This document shows positions 15,310 through 24,442 of a stretch of 64,000 bases of DNA, one piece after another. How positions within the stretch are numbered: the first letter of the stretch is position 1; each line of letters opens with the position of its first letter. This DNA is from Mesorhizobium sp. WSM3862 (GTDB lineage: Bacteria > Pseudomonadota > Alphaproteobacteria > Rhizobiales > Rhizobiaceae), in the NCBI RefSeq assembly GCF_002294985.1, contig NZ_NSGE01000008.1, positions 62,001 to 126,000 of the forward strand, given 5' to 3'. The notes under the pieces are model-generated. The model worked only from the letters and a program-made list of their open reading frames with translations, was not told where the DNA came from and ran no database searches. The position numbers and the translations under genes are program-made.

Positions 15310-16845
15310 TCAGGTAGCGCTCTGGCGTTCCATCTCCAATTCGGCCTTCAGGCTTTCGATGTCGCGAAAAATCGAGGCGACCGCCAGTGTGCGTCCCTTG
15401 CGCTTGAAACGCAGGAGGCAATCTTTGGCGGCGATGTCGCCTTCCACCGCGATCTCGTCCCATCGCTCCGCATGTCCAACGTAGTTGATCGGGACGTCAT
15501 AATGCTGGCTCCAGAAGAACGGCACGGCAGTGTATTTCTCGCGCTGTCCGAGCATGTTCAGAGCAGCAGTCTGCCCCTGCCTTTCTGCGACCACCCAGTG
15601 CTCGACCCTGATGTTTTCGCCGGAGTGGGGATCGGGCCATCGCGCAATGTCGCCTGCCGCGAAAACGCCCGGCGCGCTCGTCTCCAGAAAGGCATCCACC
15701 ATGATGCCGCGGTCGAGCCTGAGCCCAGCCTTTTCGGCAAGCCCGAGCCGCGGCCGCACGCCGATGCCAGCGACGATGAGATCCGCGGTCAGCGTAAGGC
15801 CGCTGCTCAGTTGCACGTTCGTGCCGTCGATGGCGGTCGCGGTGTCCTTGAGATGAAAGACGACGCCATTTTGCTCGTGGAGGCTGCGGATGAAGTCGCC
15901 CATCTGCGGCCCGAGGACCCGCCCCATCGGCCGTTCGTCGGGCGCGACGACATGAACTTCGATGTTCCGCGCACGCAGGGACGCGGCAACCTCGAGGCCG
16001 ATGAAACTGGCGCCCAGCACGATGGCGCTGCGGGCCGTCTCGGCTTCCTCGATAATCGTGCTGCAGTCGGAGAGCGAGCGCAGCGTATGGACCTGTGGCT
16101 GATCGGCGCCCGGGATCGTGAGGCGGACCGGTTCGGCTCCCGTAGCAAGCAGCAAACGGTCGTAGGCGGTTCGGTTCCCGTCTGCGTGCACGACCTCGCC
16201 GGACCCGACATCGATGTCGGCGACGCTGGTCTTGAGGCGCAGATCAATGCCGTTCTTGGCATAGAAGCTTTCCCCGCGCAGCGGAACCCAATCCGACGGC
16301 GCCTTGCCGGCGAGGTAATCCTTGGAAAGGTTGGGGCGATCGACGGGCGGCGCCTCGTCGTCGCTGAGCATGACGATGCTGCCCTGATGGCCTTCACGAC
16401 GCAGTCTTTCGGCGGCCGCGAAACCAGCCGCGCCGCCTCCGACGATCACGATTCTTCCGGCAAACTGGCCAGCTCCTCCGCTGCCGGGCTTTTGAGCCAC
16501 TCGCTTGCGCTTCTCGCCCACGAATATGCGATCGCCGCGCTGTTCCACCGACCAGCAGGCGAGTGGACTGAACGCAGGCGCACGCACGGCTTCGCCGGTG
16601 CGCAAATCGAAGCAGGCGTGGTGCCACGGACATCGAACGGTATCCTCCACGACAAGACCGTCGACCAGCGGCCCGCCATAATGCGTGCACGCCGCCCCGA
16701 TTGCGAAGACCTCTGTCCCGCGGCGCACCAACAGCACCTGTTCACCGCCATAGTGACCGACCAGCTTTGCGCCATCGGCAAGGTCGGATAGCGCGATGCC
16801 TTGGGCCAGATCCGGTCCGCTCGATTTAGAGTGGTCTTGAGCCAT
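15310..16845 (-). CDS. Rieske-FAD/NAD(P) oxidoreductase fusion
   Basis: 511 residues. The N-terminal Rieske [2Fe-2S] domain has ligands Cys53 and His55 (CTHYGG) and Cys72 and His75 (CPWHHACFD). It is followed by a pyridine nucleotide-disulfide reductase-type flavoprotein with the FAD motif VIVGGGAAG (about 133-141) and an NAD motif around VLGASFIGLE. This resembles AIFM3-like or ferredoxin-reductase-like proteins, which carry out electron transfer from NAD(P)H. The substrate partner is unknown; no oxygenase is adjacent. It is monocistronic and divergent from the GGDEF-EAL gene; the 346-base gap between them shows no recognised motif. Confidence 0.86.
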   Translation of the reverse strand: MAQDHSKSSGPDLAQGIALSDLADGAKLVGHYGGEQVLLVRRGTEVFAIGAACTHYGGPLVDGLVVEDTVRCPWHHACFDLRTGEAVRAPAFSPLACWSVEQRGDRIFVGEKRKRVAQKPGSGGAGQFAGRIVIVGGGAAGFAAAERLRREGHQGSIVMLSDDEAPPVDRPNLSKDYLAGKAPSDWVPLRGESFYAKNGIDLRLKTSVADIDVGSGEVVHADGNRTAYDRLLLATGAEPVRLTIPGADQPQVHTLRSLSDCSTIIEEAETARSAIVLGASFIGLEVAASLRARNIEVHVVAPDERPMGRVLGPQMGDFIRSLHEQNGVVFHLKDTATAIDGTNVQLSSGLTLTADLIVAGIGVRPRLGLAEKAGLRLDRGIMVDAFLETSAPGVFAAGDIARWPDPHSGENIRVEHWVVAERQGQTAALNMLGQREKYTAVPFFWSQHYDVPINYVGHAERWDEIAVEGDIAAKDCLLRFKRKGRTLAVASIFRDIESLKAELEMERQSAT

Positions 16846-17191
16846 CTTCTTTCTCCCTGCGCTATTCGATTGGAGTCCGACCGAGCCAGACTGACTCCCG
16901 ACGCTGGTTTGGGCAAATCAATGATCGCCTGGCTTGCTTTGCGCCAGTCGATCAGCAAAGTTCGAGGCCTGTCGCGACATCGACGCCCATCCTTTGGTGA
17001 CCGTAGCGACCGAAGAATGATTTGATGGAGTTTCGTCAGATCGGTTCCCAACGGACCGACAGATTTTCGCAAGCTCCGGCCACACCGGGGGAGGCGGGCC
17101 GGACCGTCGCGCTCGCCTATCGATGACTGATGCGCCGTAAGTCGCTGAAATCCTTAACGCGATTTTCATTCCGCTCGTTTAGCCACTAGGC

Positions 17192-19198
17192 ATGAGAGAT
17201 TCCGACCAGCCTGGCCCAGATTCAGCCCTTCAGGGGCAAAGCGAAGCCGTGGAAGCGGGAATTCTGCGGGATCAGTTCGCTGACCTGAAGAAGGGCCTTT
17301 TCATCTCGATGCCCATCGGCACCGTTCTCTCGGCCCTGATCCTGGCCGTGCAGATGCTCTCGGGCGGTGGCCCGGCGGCGGTTCTGTGGTTTGCGGCGGT
17401 CACGATCATCAACGGCGCCCGCATAGGACTGGCGCTCGCCCAGCCGGAAATTGCCTTTAATGGGCCCGATGGCCGGTCGACGCGGGTCGATGCGCGGCTT
17501 TCCGTTTACGGGCTGTTGGCGCTGGCATCGGGCATCGCCTGGTCTTTTCTGGCGGTGCTGTCGGATGGATACACCACTCCCCAGGCGCCGCTCTATCTGG
17601 TCGTCCTCGCCGGCCTGTCGGCCGGTTCGGTCACCTATGGTGCGTCATACGCGCCGGCTTCGATCAACTTCTTGACATTGCCGCTTCTGATCGCCGCAGG
17701 ATGCGTGTTGGCGAAAGGCAATATCGAGAACTACGTCCTCGGCTTCACGGTCCTGCTTTTTCTTGGAGGCATGATCAGAAGCTCGCTGCTCGGGCAGGCT
17801 CGCTTCAAGGAGACGAGCCGCCTCAAATACGAAGCGCGGGCGTTCGCGGCCCGGATGGAACGAAACTCCAGGTGCGATCCGCTGACGAACTTGCTCAACA
17901 GGCACGGGCTCGAGCACGCAATCGGCGAGATGGGTTTTTCCGACGGTCCGTTCGTGACCATGCTGATCGATCTCGACGGCTTCAAATCCGTCAATGACAC
18001 CTATGGTCACAATATCGGCGACGACCTGCTGGTCCGGGTCGCGCGCAGGATAGAGAACCACGCGCCGCCGGGGGCAACGATCGCGCGCATCGGCGGCGAC
18101 GAGTTCGTGCTGCTCTTTTCCGCCGCAAGCTCGCAGCACTCGATAGACGAGCTTGCGACCTTGATCATCGCGGCCATCGCCAATCCGGATCCGGCATTGA
18201 AATCGGTGCGTGTCGGCGCCTCGATCGGTATCTACGTATCGGAGACACCGCGACTGACGGAGATGCTGCTGCGCGCCGACTTCGCGCTTTACGCGGCCAA
18301 GCGCAGCGGCAGGAACGAATACTGCCTCTTCGATGCCGAGCTCGATCAAGGGCTCGAACGCAAGCACTGCATCGAGCGCGACCTGCGCGCAGCCATCGAG
18401 AGAGGCACGCTTTGCTCCTGGTTCCAGCCCATCGTTCGGCTGGACACGCAAGCGGTCGCCGGCTTCGAAGCGCTGCTGCGGTGGCAGCACCCGGTTCACG
18501 GCGCCATTCCCCCGCCGGAGATCGTGACAGCGGCACGCGAAACCGGTCTGCTTTCCTTGCTGACGGAGAAGGTCTTTCTCAATTGCTGCTCCATGATCGA
18601 GGAACTGGCGAGGAAAGGGCGCCAGGATGTGCGCGTTGCGATGAATCTGTCGCCGCGTGAACTCGAGGCAGGCAATGTCGACGATATGATGCTGGACATC
18701 CTGAAGACGAGGAATGTCCCCGCGGCCATGCTCGAGATAGAGATCACCGAAGAGGCGCCCGTGGATCGCGCCCGGGTCGACGAAAAGCTGGAACGCCTGG
18801 CGGACGCGGGCATATCGATCGTGCTGGACGATTTCGGCACCGGCTTTTCGACCCTGGTTTCGCTGAAGGACAGTCGGATCCGCAAGATCAAGATCGACAA
18901 GGACTTCGTTCGCGATCTGGCCAAGTCCGTGGAAGATCAGGCGCTGGTCAAGGCGGTCATTGATCTCGGACGAACGCTTGGCATAGAGGTCATGGCGGAG
19001 GGGGTCGAAACGGACGCCGATCGGCTTATCCTGCGCTCGCTCGATTGCATGATCGCGCAGGGCTTCCTCTTTTCGGCGGCGCTTCCCATGCACGATGCGC
19101 TGGCCTTCGAGCCGAGGCATTTCGACACCTCTGCCCCCGCAAGGGCCGCCTGTGATCCCGGGCAACTCCCGTCGCGCCGAACCGGCAGCGCCGCCTAA
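17192..19198 (+). CDS. Membrane-bound GGDEF-EAL cyclic di-GMP protein
   Basis: 668 residues. The first about 205 residues contain five or six membrane spans (LFISMPIGTVLSALILAV and others), probably a sensory module. The diguanylate cyclase domain has an intact GGDEF at 301-305. The phosphodiesterase domain begins with FEALLRW near 425 and retains NLSPRE, EITEEAP, DDFGTGFS, KIDKDFV and the late EGVE motif. Both active sites look intact, so either or both activities are possible. It is monocistronic. Confidence 0.92.
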   Translation: MRDSDQPGPDSALQGQSEAVEAGILRDQFADLKKGLFISMPIGTVLSALILAVQMLSGGGPAAVLWFAAVTIINGARIGLALAQPEIAFNGPDGRSTRVDARLSVYGLLALASGIAWSFLAVLSDGYTTPQAPLYLVVLAGLSAGSVTYGASYAPASINFLTLPLLIAAGCVLAKGNIENYVLGFTVLLFLGGMIRSSLLGQARFKETSRLKYEARAFAARMERNSRCDPLTNLLNRHGLEHAIGEMGFSDGPFVTMLIDLDGFKSVNDTYGHNIGDDLLVRVARRIENHAPPGATIARIGGDEFVLLFSAASSQHSIDELATLIIAAIANPDPALKSVRVGASIGIYVSETPRLTEMLLRADFALYAAKRSGRNEYCLFDAELDQGLERKHCIERDLRAAIERGTLCSWFQPIVRLDTQAVAGFEALLRWQHPVHGAIPPPEIVTAARETGLLSLLTEKVFLNCCSMIEELARKGRQDVRVAMNLSPRELEAGNVDDMMLDILKTRNVPAAMLEIEITEEAPVDRARVDEKLERLADAGISIVLDDFGTGFSTLVSLKDSRIRKIKIDKDFVRDLAKSVEDQALVKAVIDLGRTLGIEVMAEGVETDADRLILRSLDCMIAQGFLFSAALPMHDALAFEPRHFDTSAPARAACDPGQLPSRRTGSAA

Positions 19199-19270
19199 GG
19201 GGGTGGGCGGCTATGGCTGCCCAACTCCTGTGTCAGAGAGCCTCGAAAGACCCTGTCGGCGACTTGGATA

Positions 19271-20086
19271 TCAGGCCGGCAGGCCGTTTTGCTTTCGCAG
19301 GCTCTTGTCGAAGGCGGATTCGGGAACGAAACGGCGCAGCAAGCTGATCTGGCGAGCCATTTTTCCGGCAGCATAGCGCCTCCGTGGAACGCAGGCGGTC
19401 GCCGCTTGCAAGACCGTCTTGGCCACGATCTCGGGCGCATCGCCTGTCTCGATGGCTTTCCGCAGAACCACATCCATGCCGGCGCGCGCGGTGCCATAGA
19501 TGTCCAGCAACTGATCGGGCCTTGCGAGATTTTCTTCAAACGACGTGCGGGTGTAGGCGGGCTCGACCAGCACCACGCGAATTCCGAACGAGCGCAGTTC
19601 ATGGTCCAGCGATTCTGAATAGCCTTCGATCGCATGCTTGGTCGACGCATAGAGAGCGGAATAGGGAGCCGGAATCAGGCCCAGCACGGAACTCAAATTC
19701 ACGATTCTGCCGCTCCGTTGGCGTCGCATTGTCGGCAGCACCGCGTTGGTCATCCGGATGACACCAAAGACATTGACATCAAACAGCGCCTGAGCCTGCG
19801 CAGTCGAGGATTCCTCCGCGCCGCCGAGCAGGCCGATGCCGGCATTGTTGACGAGCAGGTCTATGCGTCCGGTTTCGGCCAGCACCTCTTCGACCAGCTT
19901 CGATACGGACGCGTCGTCGGTCACGTCGCCGGTCAGCATGGTAACGCCGTCGGACTGTTCGGAGATCGCGCGACGGCTGGTTCCGAACACGCGAAAGCCC
20001 GCGTTCCGGAGGGCTGCGGCTGTTGCGCGCCCGATGCCCGAGGATGCCCCTGTGACGAGGGCGACGCCAGGATTGGTCTTTTCCAT
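19271..20086 (-). CDS. Short-chain dehydrogenase/reductase, classical type
   Basis: 271 residues. Cofactor motif TGASSGIG (about 13-20), NNAG near 87, and active-site Ser/Tyr/Lys in LSSVLGLIPAPYSALYASTKHAI. It has an arginine-rich C-terminal extension (VPRRRYAAGKMARQISLLRRF) typical of SDRs that act on hydrophobic substrates such as retinol-like or acyl compounds. It follows the KAS gene in the TetR-KAS-SDR unit; reduction of a beta-ketoacyl product is a sensible inference but not shown. Confidence 0.86.
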   Translation of the reverse strand: MEKTNPGVALVTGASSGIGRATAAALRNAGFRVFGTSRRAISEQSDGVTMLTGDVTDDASVSKLVEEVLAETGRIDLLVNNAGIGLLGGAEESSTAQAQALFDVNVFGVIRMTNAVLPTMRRQRSGRIVNLSSVLGLIPAPYSALYASTKHAIEGYSESLDHELRSFGIRVVLVEPAYTRTSFEENLARPDQLLDIYGTARAGMDVVLRKAIETGDAPEIVAKTVLQAATACVPRRRYAAGKMARQISLLRRFVPESAFDKSLRKQNGLPA

Positions 20087-20164
20087 GAGATCACTTTCTT
20101 GCGGCTGGAGTGGGGAAATCGGAAGGCCGAAACAAAAGCCTCAGCCAGGGAGCGGCTCGACCGT

Positions 20165-21439
20165 TCATGCCTGTCCGTCCCAGCGCCGGAACAGCGCGCT
20201 GGCGTTCACACCTCCGAAGCCAAAACCATTGGAGATCGCGTAGTCCATTTCCATTGGCCGGGCTTGGTTCGCGACGAAGTCTATCCCCTCGCCGGCCGGA
20301 TCGGGCGCGCCCAGATTGAGGGTTGGCGGCGCCACCTGGTCCCTGAGCGCCAATATCGTGAAGATCGCGCCGAGCCCGCCGGCAGCGCCGAGCAGGTGTC
20401 CGGTCGCCGACTTGGTCCCGCTGACGGCGATCGAGAAATCCGCGCCGAAGACCCTTTTGATCGCTTCGATTTCTCCCAGGTCGCCCACCGGCGTGGAGGT
20501 CGCATGCGCATTGAGGTGGCGGATGTCGCGTGGCGAGATGCCGGCCTGGGCAATCGCGATCTCCATGGCACGTCGCGCGCCATCGCCGTCCTCGGGGCCG
20601 GAAGTGACATGATAGGCATCCGCCGTGGTGCCGTAGCCGACGACCTCGGCGAGCGGTTTCGCGCCGCGAGCCAGCGCATGGCTCAATTCCTCGATGACCA
20701 GGATGCCGGCGCCTTCGCCCATGACGAACCCGTCCCGCGACATGTCGAACGGACGAGAAGCCTGATCGGGGCGGTGATTGAAGGAGGTCGAAAGCGAGCG
20801 TGCCGCTGCGAAGCCGCCCAAGCTGACGGTGTTCATGCATGCCTCGGTGCCGCCGCACAAAGCGATATCGGCCTCATTGGCGCGGATGATGCGAGCCGCA
20901 TCGCCGATCGCCTGGATGCCGGCGGCGCATGCGGTTACCGGCGCGCCGATGTGGCCTTTGAAGCCGTAGCGGATCGAGACGTGGCCAGCCGCGAGGTTCA
21001 CCAGGAAAGACGGCACCGTAAACGGTGAAAGGCGCCGAACGCCGCGCCGGTCGACGGTCCGGACCGCCTCGGTGATGGCGGGAAAACCTCCGACACCAGA
21101 AGCGATGATCGTCGCCGTGCGAACCCGATCCTTTTCCGAGGCCGGTTTCCATCTCGCCTGGGCAAGCGCCTCTTCCGCAGCGGCCAGCGCGAACAGGATG
21201 AAGCGGTCGACCTTGCGCTGATCCTTCGGCGCCAGGAAAGCGTTCGGATCGAGGCCGCCTTGGGGATCTTCCTCCAGGGAAGGGACCACGCCGCCGATCT
21301 TCGCCGGCAAATCTTCCACCACCTCGTCCGCGAGCCTGCGGATACCAGAGCGGCCGGCCAGGAGACGCGACCAGGACGTCTCGACATCCGCCGCAAGCGG
21401 CGTGACCGCGCCCATGCCCGTTACAACAATCCGTCGCAT
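20165..21439 (-). CDS. Beta-ketoacyl-ACP synthase II-type (KAS) enzyme
   Basis: 424 residues, the usual FabF length. The catalytic triad is visible: Cys171 in TACAAG, His312 in NAHATSTPVGD and His348 in SATGHLLGAAG. The enzyme condenses an acyl thioester with a malonyl-type extender. The insert GGFPAITEAVRTVDRRG is usual for FabF. Housekeeping fabF normally sits with acpP and fabG; here it is between a TetR regulator and an SDR, suggesting a specialised or envelope-lipid role. Confidence 0.88.
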   Translation of the reverse strand: MRRIVVTGMGAVTPLAADVETSWSRLLAGRSGIRRLADEVVEDLPAKIGGVVPSLEEDPQGGLDPNAFLAPKDQRKVDRFILFALAAAEEALAQARWKPASEKDRVRTATIIASGVGGFPAITEAVRTVDRRGVRRLSPFTVPSFLVNLAAGHVSIRYGFKGHIGAPVTACAAGIQAIGDAARIIRANEADIALCGGTEACMNTVSLGGFAAARSLSTSFNHRPDQASRPFDMSRDGFVMGEGAGILVIEELSHALARGAKPLAEVVGYGTTADAYHVTSGPEDGDGARRAMEIAIAQAGISPRDIRHLNAHATSTPVGDLGEIEAIKRVFGADFSIAVSGTKSATGHLLGAAGGLGAIFTILALRDQVAPPTLNLGAPDPAGEGIDFVANQARPMEMDYAISNGFGFGGVNASALFRRWDGQA

Positions 21440-21478
21440 CTATTCTCCTATCAATCCCAGTCGTCAGTCCCGCGCGGT

Positions 21479-22045
21479 TCAAGCCGTGACTGCGTCGCGA
21501 ACCTGTTCGGCCGCCGCATCCAGAAAGGCCTGAGCGAGGTCGGGATCGTTGACGACGCGCGACAATGTCAGCGCGCCGACCATCGTCGAAAGAATGGCCA
21601 TGGCCTTGCTGTTGGGCTCTTCGCCAATCAATCGGCCGATGATTTCGAGATACTGTTTGATGCCGGCTTCGAACGACCCTTTCACCTCGGCCCCCTGTCT
21701 CGCGGCATCCGAGCAGAGCGCCGCGACCGGGCAGCCGTCCATCCTTTGCTCGCGATGGCCCATGCTGAGGTAAAATGCCATCACCGCCCCAAGCGGATCG
21801 CGGGGATTGGCTGCGGTCGCCGTCGCCCATCGGGCAGCCGTACTCTCCACCGCCCGTCTGGAAGCCTGTGCGACCAAGTCCTCCTTCGACGCGAACTGCT
21901 TGTAGAAGGCGCCTTGGGTCAGCCCGGCACCCTTCATCAGATCCTTGAGGCCGATGCCGTCGAACCCATGTTCCCGAAAAAGGCGGCTGGCCACGTCGAT
22001 CACGGTCTGCCGGTTCTTCTCAGCCTGAATGCGGCTCACGCGCAT
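21479..22045 (-). CDS. TetR/AcrR family repressor
   Basis: 188 residues. The N-terminal HTH reads TVIDVASRLFREHGFDGIGLKDLMKGAGLTQGAFYKQFASKEDL, with a typical TetR GxFYxxFxxKxxL recognition segment. The C-terminal ligand domain resembles the NemR/AcrR-type group (cysteines near residue 80-90: MDGCPVAALCSDA). The start at 22045 was preferred to an upstream extension. It is first in the TetR-KAS-SDR unit and has tandem palindromes just upstream, consistent with autoregulation. Confidence 0.88.
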   Translation of the reverse strand: MRVSRIQAEKNRQTVIDVASRLFREHGFDGIGLKDLMKGAGLTQGAFYKQFASKEDLVAQASRRAVESTAARWATATAANPRDPLGAVMAFYLSMGHREQRMDGCPVAALCSDAARQGAEVKGSFEAGIKQYLEIIGRLIGEEPNSKAMAILSTMVGALTLSRVVNDPDLAQAFLDAAAEQVRDAVTA

Positions 22046-22059
22046 GATCGGCCTCCACA

Positions 22060-22112
22060 TTTAGATTGCGTACGAAATCTATATGCCATTTAGAGACTGA
22101 GCGCAATCTAAA
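22060..22112. promoter_or_regulatory. Tandem palindromic operator of the TetR gene
   Basis: Site 1 is a near-perfect 20-bp palindrome TAGATTGCGTACGAAATCTA (22062-22081) centred on CGTACG. Site 2 has arms ATTTAGA (22088-22094) and TCTAAAT (22107-22113). The element TTTAGATTGCG at 22060-22070 returns as its reverse complement CGCAATCTAAA at 22102-22112. The block is directly upstream of the TetR start codon. Confidence 0.7.
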
Positions 22113-22113
22113 T

Positions 22114-22478
22114 AAGGATCCGGGATAGGCGGCTCGTCGGGGCGTAGGTTTGCGGCAGGCCAGATGCGCCCGCCGACCGGGATTCCGTGAGCCGGGCTAC
22201 CCGGAACAGCTCTACGCGCTCTCGAGATCCGGCGGGGAGGTGACGGTCTCGACCGTGGGCGACATGCAGATGAGCGCAACGCTGCCGGACTACCCCGCCA
22301 CGGATCGCGGCCTGGCAAGCTGCCGGACAAGAGTCTCAGAGCGTTCGTTGGCCAGGGCCTAAGAAAAGACGCGTGAACCAGAGGACCTGTTCGAAGGCTT
22401 CTTCTCGAACTCAATTCCCAAGCGGCAGCGTCCCGGTGAACACCGCCGTCGCCGGGCCCGAATCGCCGGCGTTGGGCG
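22114..22478. other. Gap with no recognised gene
   Basis: 365 bases between the TetR operator and the stop of the GntR gene. Short open frames exist on both strands, but none has a ribosome binding site or a recognisable domain. It may contain the promoter of an unseen element or decayed sequence. Confidence 0.5.
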
Positions 22479-23225
22479 TCACCGCCGTGCGAAGCTGAAG
22501 GCGAAATGACTGCCGCGATGATAGACGGCGGCATAGACGACCGGTGTCCCGGTCGCATCGAAACAGGTTTCCGTAATGAGCAGCGCCGGCCCGAAATCGC
22601 GCAGGTCGTTGCGCTGCACGATTTCGTCCGGCAGCGTCACGGCTGAAACCGAGGCGGCCGACATACGCGGCTGGTGGCGGTGTTTTTCCAACAGCGCGAG
22701 CAGCGAACCACTCCATTCAATGTCGAAAAGGCGGCCGGGCAAAAGGCTGCGCGGCACGTAATCCAGCGAGTAGATGAGGGGCACGTCGTTGTGCAGCCGC
22801 AGCCGTTCCAGCCTTATGACGCGCTCTCCGTCGGCCAGCCGCAATTGCTGCCGGATCACCGGATCGGGCGTTTCCTCGGCGATAGACAGAACCTTGTTGA
22901 TGGTGTCGTAGCCATAATGGCGTGACATGTCGGTCACGCTTTCGAACATCGTGATCGGCCGGTCGACCTGCACGGCAGAGTTCGCCGTGACAAAGCGGCC
23001 GAGGCCGTGGGTGACGGAAATGGCGCCGTCCTGTTCGAGAAGTTTCAGCGCTTCGCGCAGGGCAGGGCGCGAGATGCGGAAGCGCTGCGTCAGTTGCGAC
23101 TCGGTCGGCAGCCGGTCGCCGGGCTTGAGCCCCTCGCTTCTGATCAGGTCGGCAAGGCGGTCTCGGAGCTGGACCGCCAGTGTGCGCGCATCCCGAAGCG
23201 GCTCGTCCAAGTCCCTGATCCCCAT
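22479..23225 (-). CDS. GntR/HutC-type regulator (FrlR-like)
   Basis: 248 residues. N-terminal winged helix (LADLIRSEGLKPGDRLPTES...RFRISRPALREALKLLEQDG) and a C-terminal UTRA ligand-binding domain (VIRLERLRLHNDVPLIYSLDYVP ... YRGSHFAF-like ending). UTRA domains usually sense phosphosugars. ATG 23225 follows AAAGGAG; an upstream TTG at 23255 is less likely. It is divergent from the FrlB-like gene. A TTGTC-N-GACAA site overlaps its own leader and similar sites precede the frlB-like and binding-protein genes, so it probably controls the whole Amadori locus. Confidence 0.88.
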   Translation of the reverse strand: MGIRDLDEPLRDARTLAVQLRDRLADLIRSEGLKPGDRLPTESQLTQRFRISRPALREALKLLEQDGAISVTHGLGRFVTANSAVQVDRPITMFESVTDMSRHYGYDTINKVLSIAEETPDPVIRQQLRLADGERVIRLERLRLHNDVPLIYSLDYVPRSLLPGRLFDIEWSGSLLALLEKHRHQPRMSAASVSAVTLPDEIVQRNDLRDFGPALLITETCFDATGTPVVYAAVYHRGSHFAFSFARR

Positions 23226-23244
23226 TGTGCCAACTCTCCTTTTG

Positions 23245-23255
23245 TTGTCGGACAA
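23245..23255. promoter_or_regulatory. GntR operator, site 1 (own promoter)
   Basis: TTGTCGGACAA, a perfect 5-1-5 palindrome, 20 bases upstream of the GntR start codon. Confidence 0.6.
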
Positions 23256-23365
23256 TCGCGGCTAGGTCAAGCGGGGCATGTCGTGGCGCTTCACATGCTG
23301 CACACCCAAATGGACCGGAGCCGGTCCGCAAGATTTCTCTTGAAATGCCCTCATGAAGATGTCAG

Positions 23366-23376
23366 TTGTCTTACAA
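23366..23376. promoter_or_regulatory. GntR operator, site 2 (frlB-like promoter)
   Basis: TTGTCTTACAA lies 21 bases upstream of the FrlB-like start. It belongs to the same 5-1-5 pattern with one changed base in the right arm, and extends to GTTGTCTTACAAC. Confidence 0.58.
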
Positions 23377-23396
23377 CAGAAGCGATCGAGGGAACG

Positions 23397-24410
23397 ATGC
23401 TCAATTTCGACGAAGCCCGGTTTGTACGCATTCAATCGGGGGCGGTGGCTTTGCGGGAGCGCATCGAAACCGCCGTTGCGCGATGTCTCGCCGGCGGGGC
23501 ACAAAACATCTTCTTCCTTGGCACCGGCGGCGCGGCGATTCTGATGCATCCGGCCGCGCATTTGCTGCAGCGCCGGTCCGGCTTTCCCGCCTTCGTCGAT
23601 ATCACTGCCGAGCTGCAGCTTGCCCAATCCGTGCACCTGACCGAGAAATCGATTGTCGTGCTGCCTTCGCTCTCGGGCACCACCAAGGAAAGCGTGGCGC
23701 TGCTGGCCAGGATCAGGGAGATCGGAGCGACGGTAATCACGCTGGTCGGGCATGAGGAGACGCCGCTCGGCAGGGGCGGGGACCACGTCTTCGTCAACTT
23801 CGCTGAGGACGACACCTCCTGCGAGTCCTTCTACCTCCAGTCGCTGTTCATCGCGCTTTCGGTGCTGAAGCATCGCGGCGAGATGGCCGAATCCGAACGA
23901 ATTTTCGCCGAGCTGGCGCAGTTGCCGCGATTGCTGCTGGAGGTGAAGCGGAGCTATGAAAAGCAAGCCGCCGACTTCGCCCAAAAACTGGCCGCCTCCG
24001 ACTATCACATCATAACCGGCGCCGGGAACGTCTGGCCGCAGGCTTGGTATTACGGCATGTGCATCCTCGAAGAGATGCAATGGATCCGGACCCGTCCGGT
24101 GCATGCCTCCGATTTTTTCCACGGCACGCTGGAGCTGGTGGAAAAAGACGTGAGCGTTGTTCTCTTCAAGGGCGAGGACAGCGCCCGGCCGCTGGCCGAG
24201 CGGGTCGAGAATTTCGCCGCTAACTACACGGACAAGACGACGGTGCTCGACACCGCCGCCTTCGAACTGCCCGGCATTTCTGCGGACGTGCGCGCGCTGG
24301 TTTCGCCGGTCGTGCTGGCCACCGCCCTCGAACGCGTCAGTGCTCATCTCGAGGTGATCCGCAACCACCCGCTGACGACGCGCCGCTACTATAAACGCGT
24401 AGCCTATTGA
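23397..24410 (+). CDS. frlB: SIS-domain deglycase, FrlB-like (fructosamine-6-phosphate deglycase)
   Basis: 337 residues with two sugar isomerase (SIS) domains; the first contains NIFFLGTGGAA and LPSLSGTTKESV, the second begins near HIITGAGNVWP. Length, position next to an FrlD-like kinase, and the C-terminal HNP..RRYY..Y ending match fructoselysine-6-phosphate deglycase. It should split phosphorylated Amadori compounds into glucose 6-phosphate and the free amine or amino acid. Other SIS sugar isomerases (GlmS-like AgaS) are an alternative. ATG 23397 follows GAGGGAACG and is downstream of a GntR operator. Confidence 0.78.
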   Translation: MLNFDEARFVRIQSGAVALRERIETAVARCLAGGAQNIFFLGTGGAAILMHPAAHLLQRRSGFPAFVDITAELQLAQSVHLTEKSIVVLPSLSGTTKESVALLARIREIGATVITLVGHEETPLGRGGDHVFVNFAEDDTSCESFYLQSLFIALSVLKHRGEMAESERIFAELAQLPRLLLEVKRSYEKQAADFAQKLAASDYHIITGAGNVWPQAWYYGMCILEEMQWIRTRPVHASDFFHGTLELVEKDVSVVLFKGEDSARPLAERVENFAANYTDKTTVLDTAAFELPGISADVRALVSPVVLATALERVSAHLEVIRNHPLTTRRYYKRVAY

Positions 24411-24442
24411 GCGCGTGCCTTTAGCGGCGTAGCAGAGGGGAT

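Noticed and set aside
19185..19215. Terminator GCCGCC...GGCGGC between GGDEF-EAL and SDR genes
   Set aside because: The stem is only six pairs and overlaps the stop codon, without a U-run on either strand.
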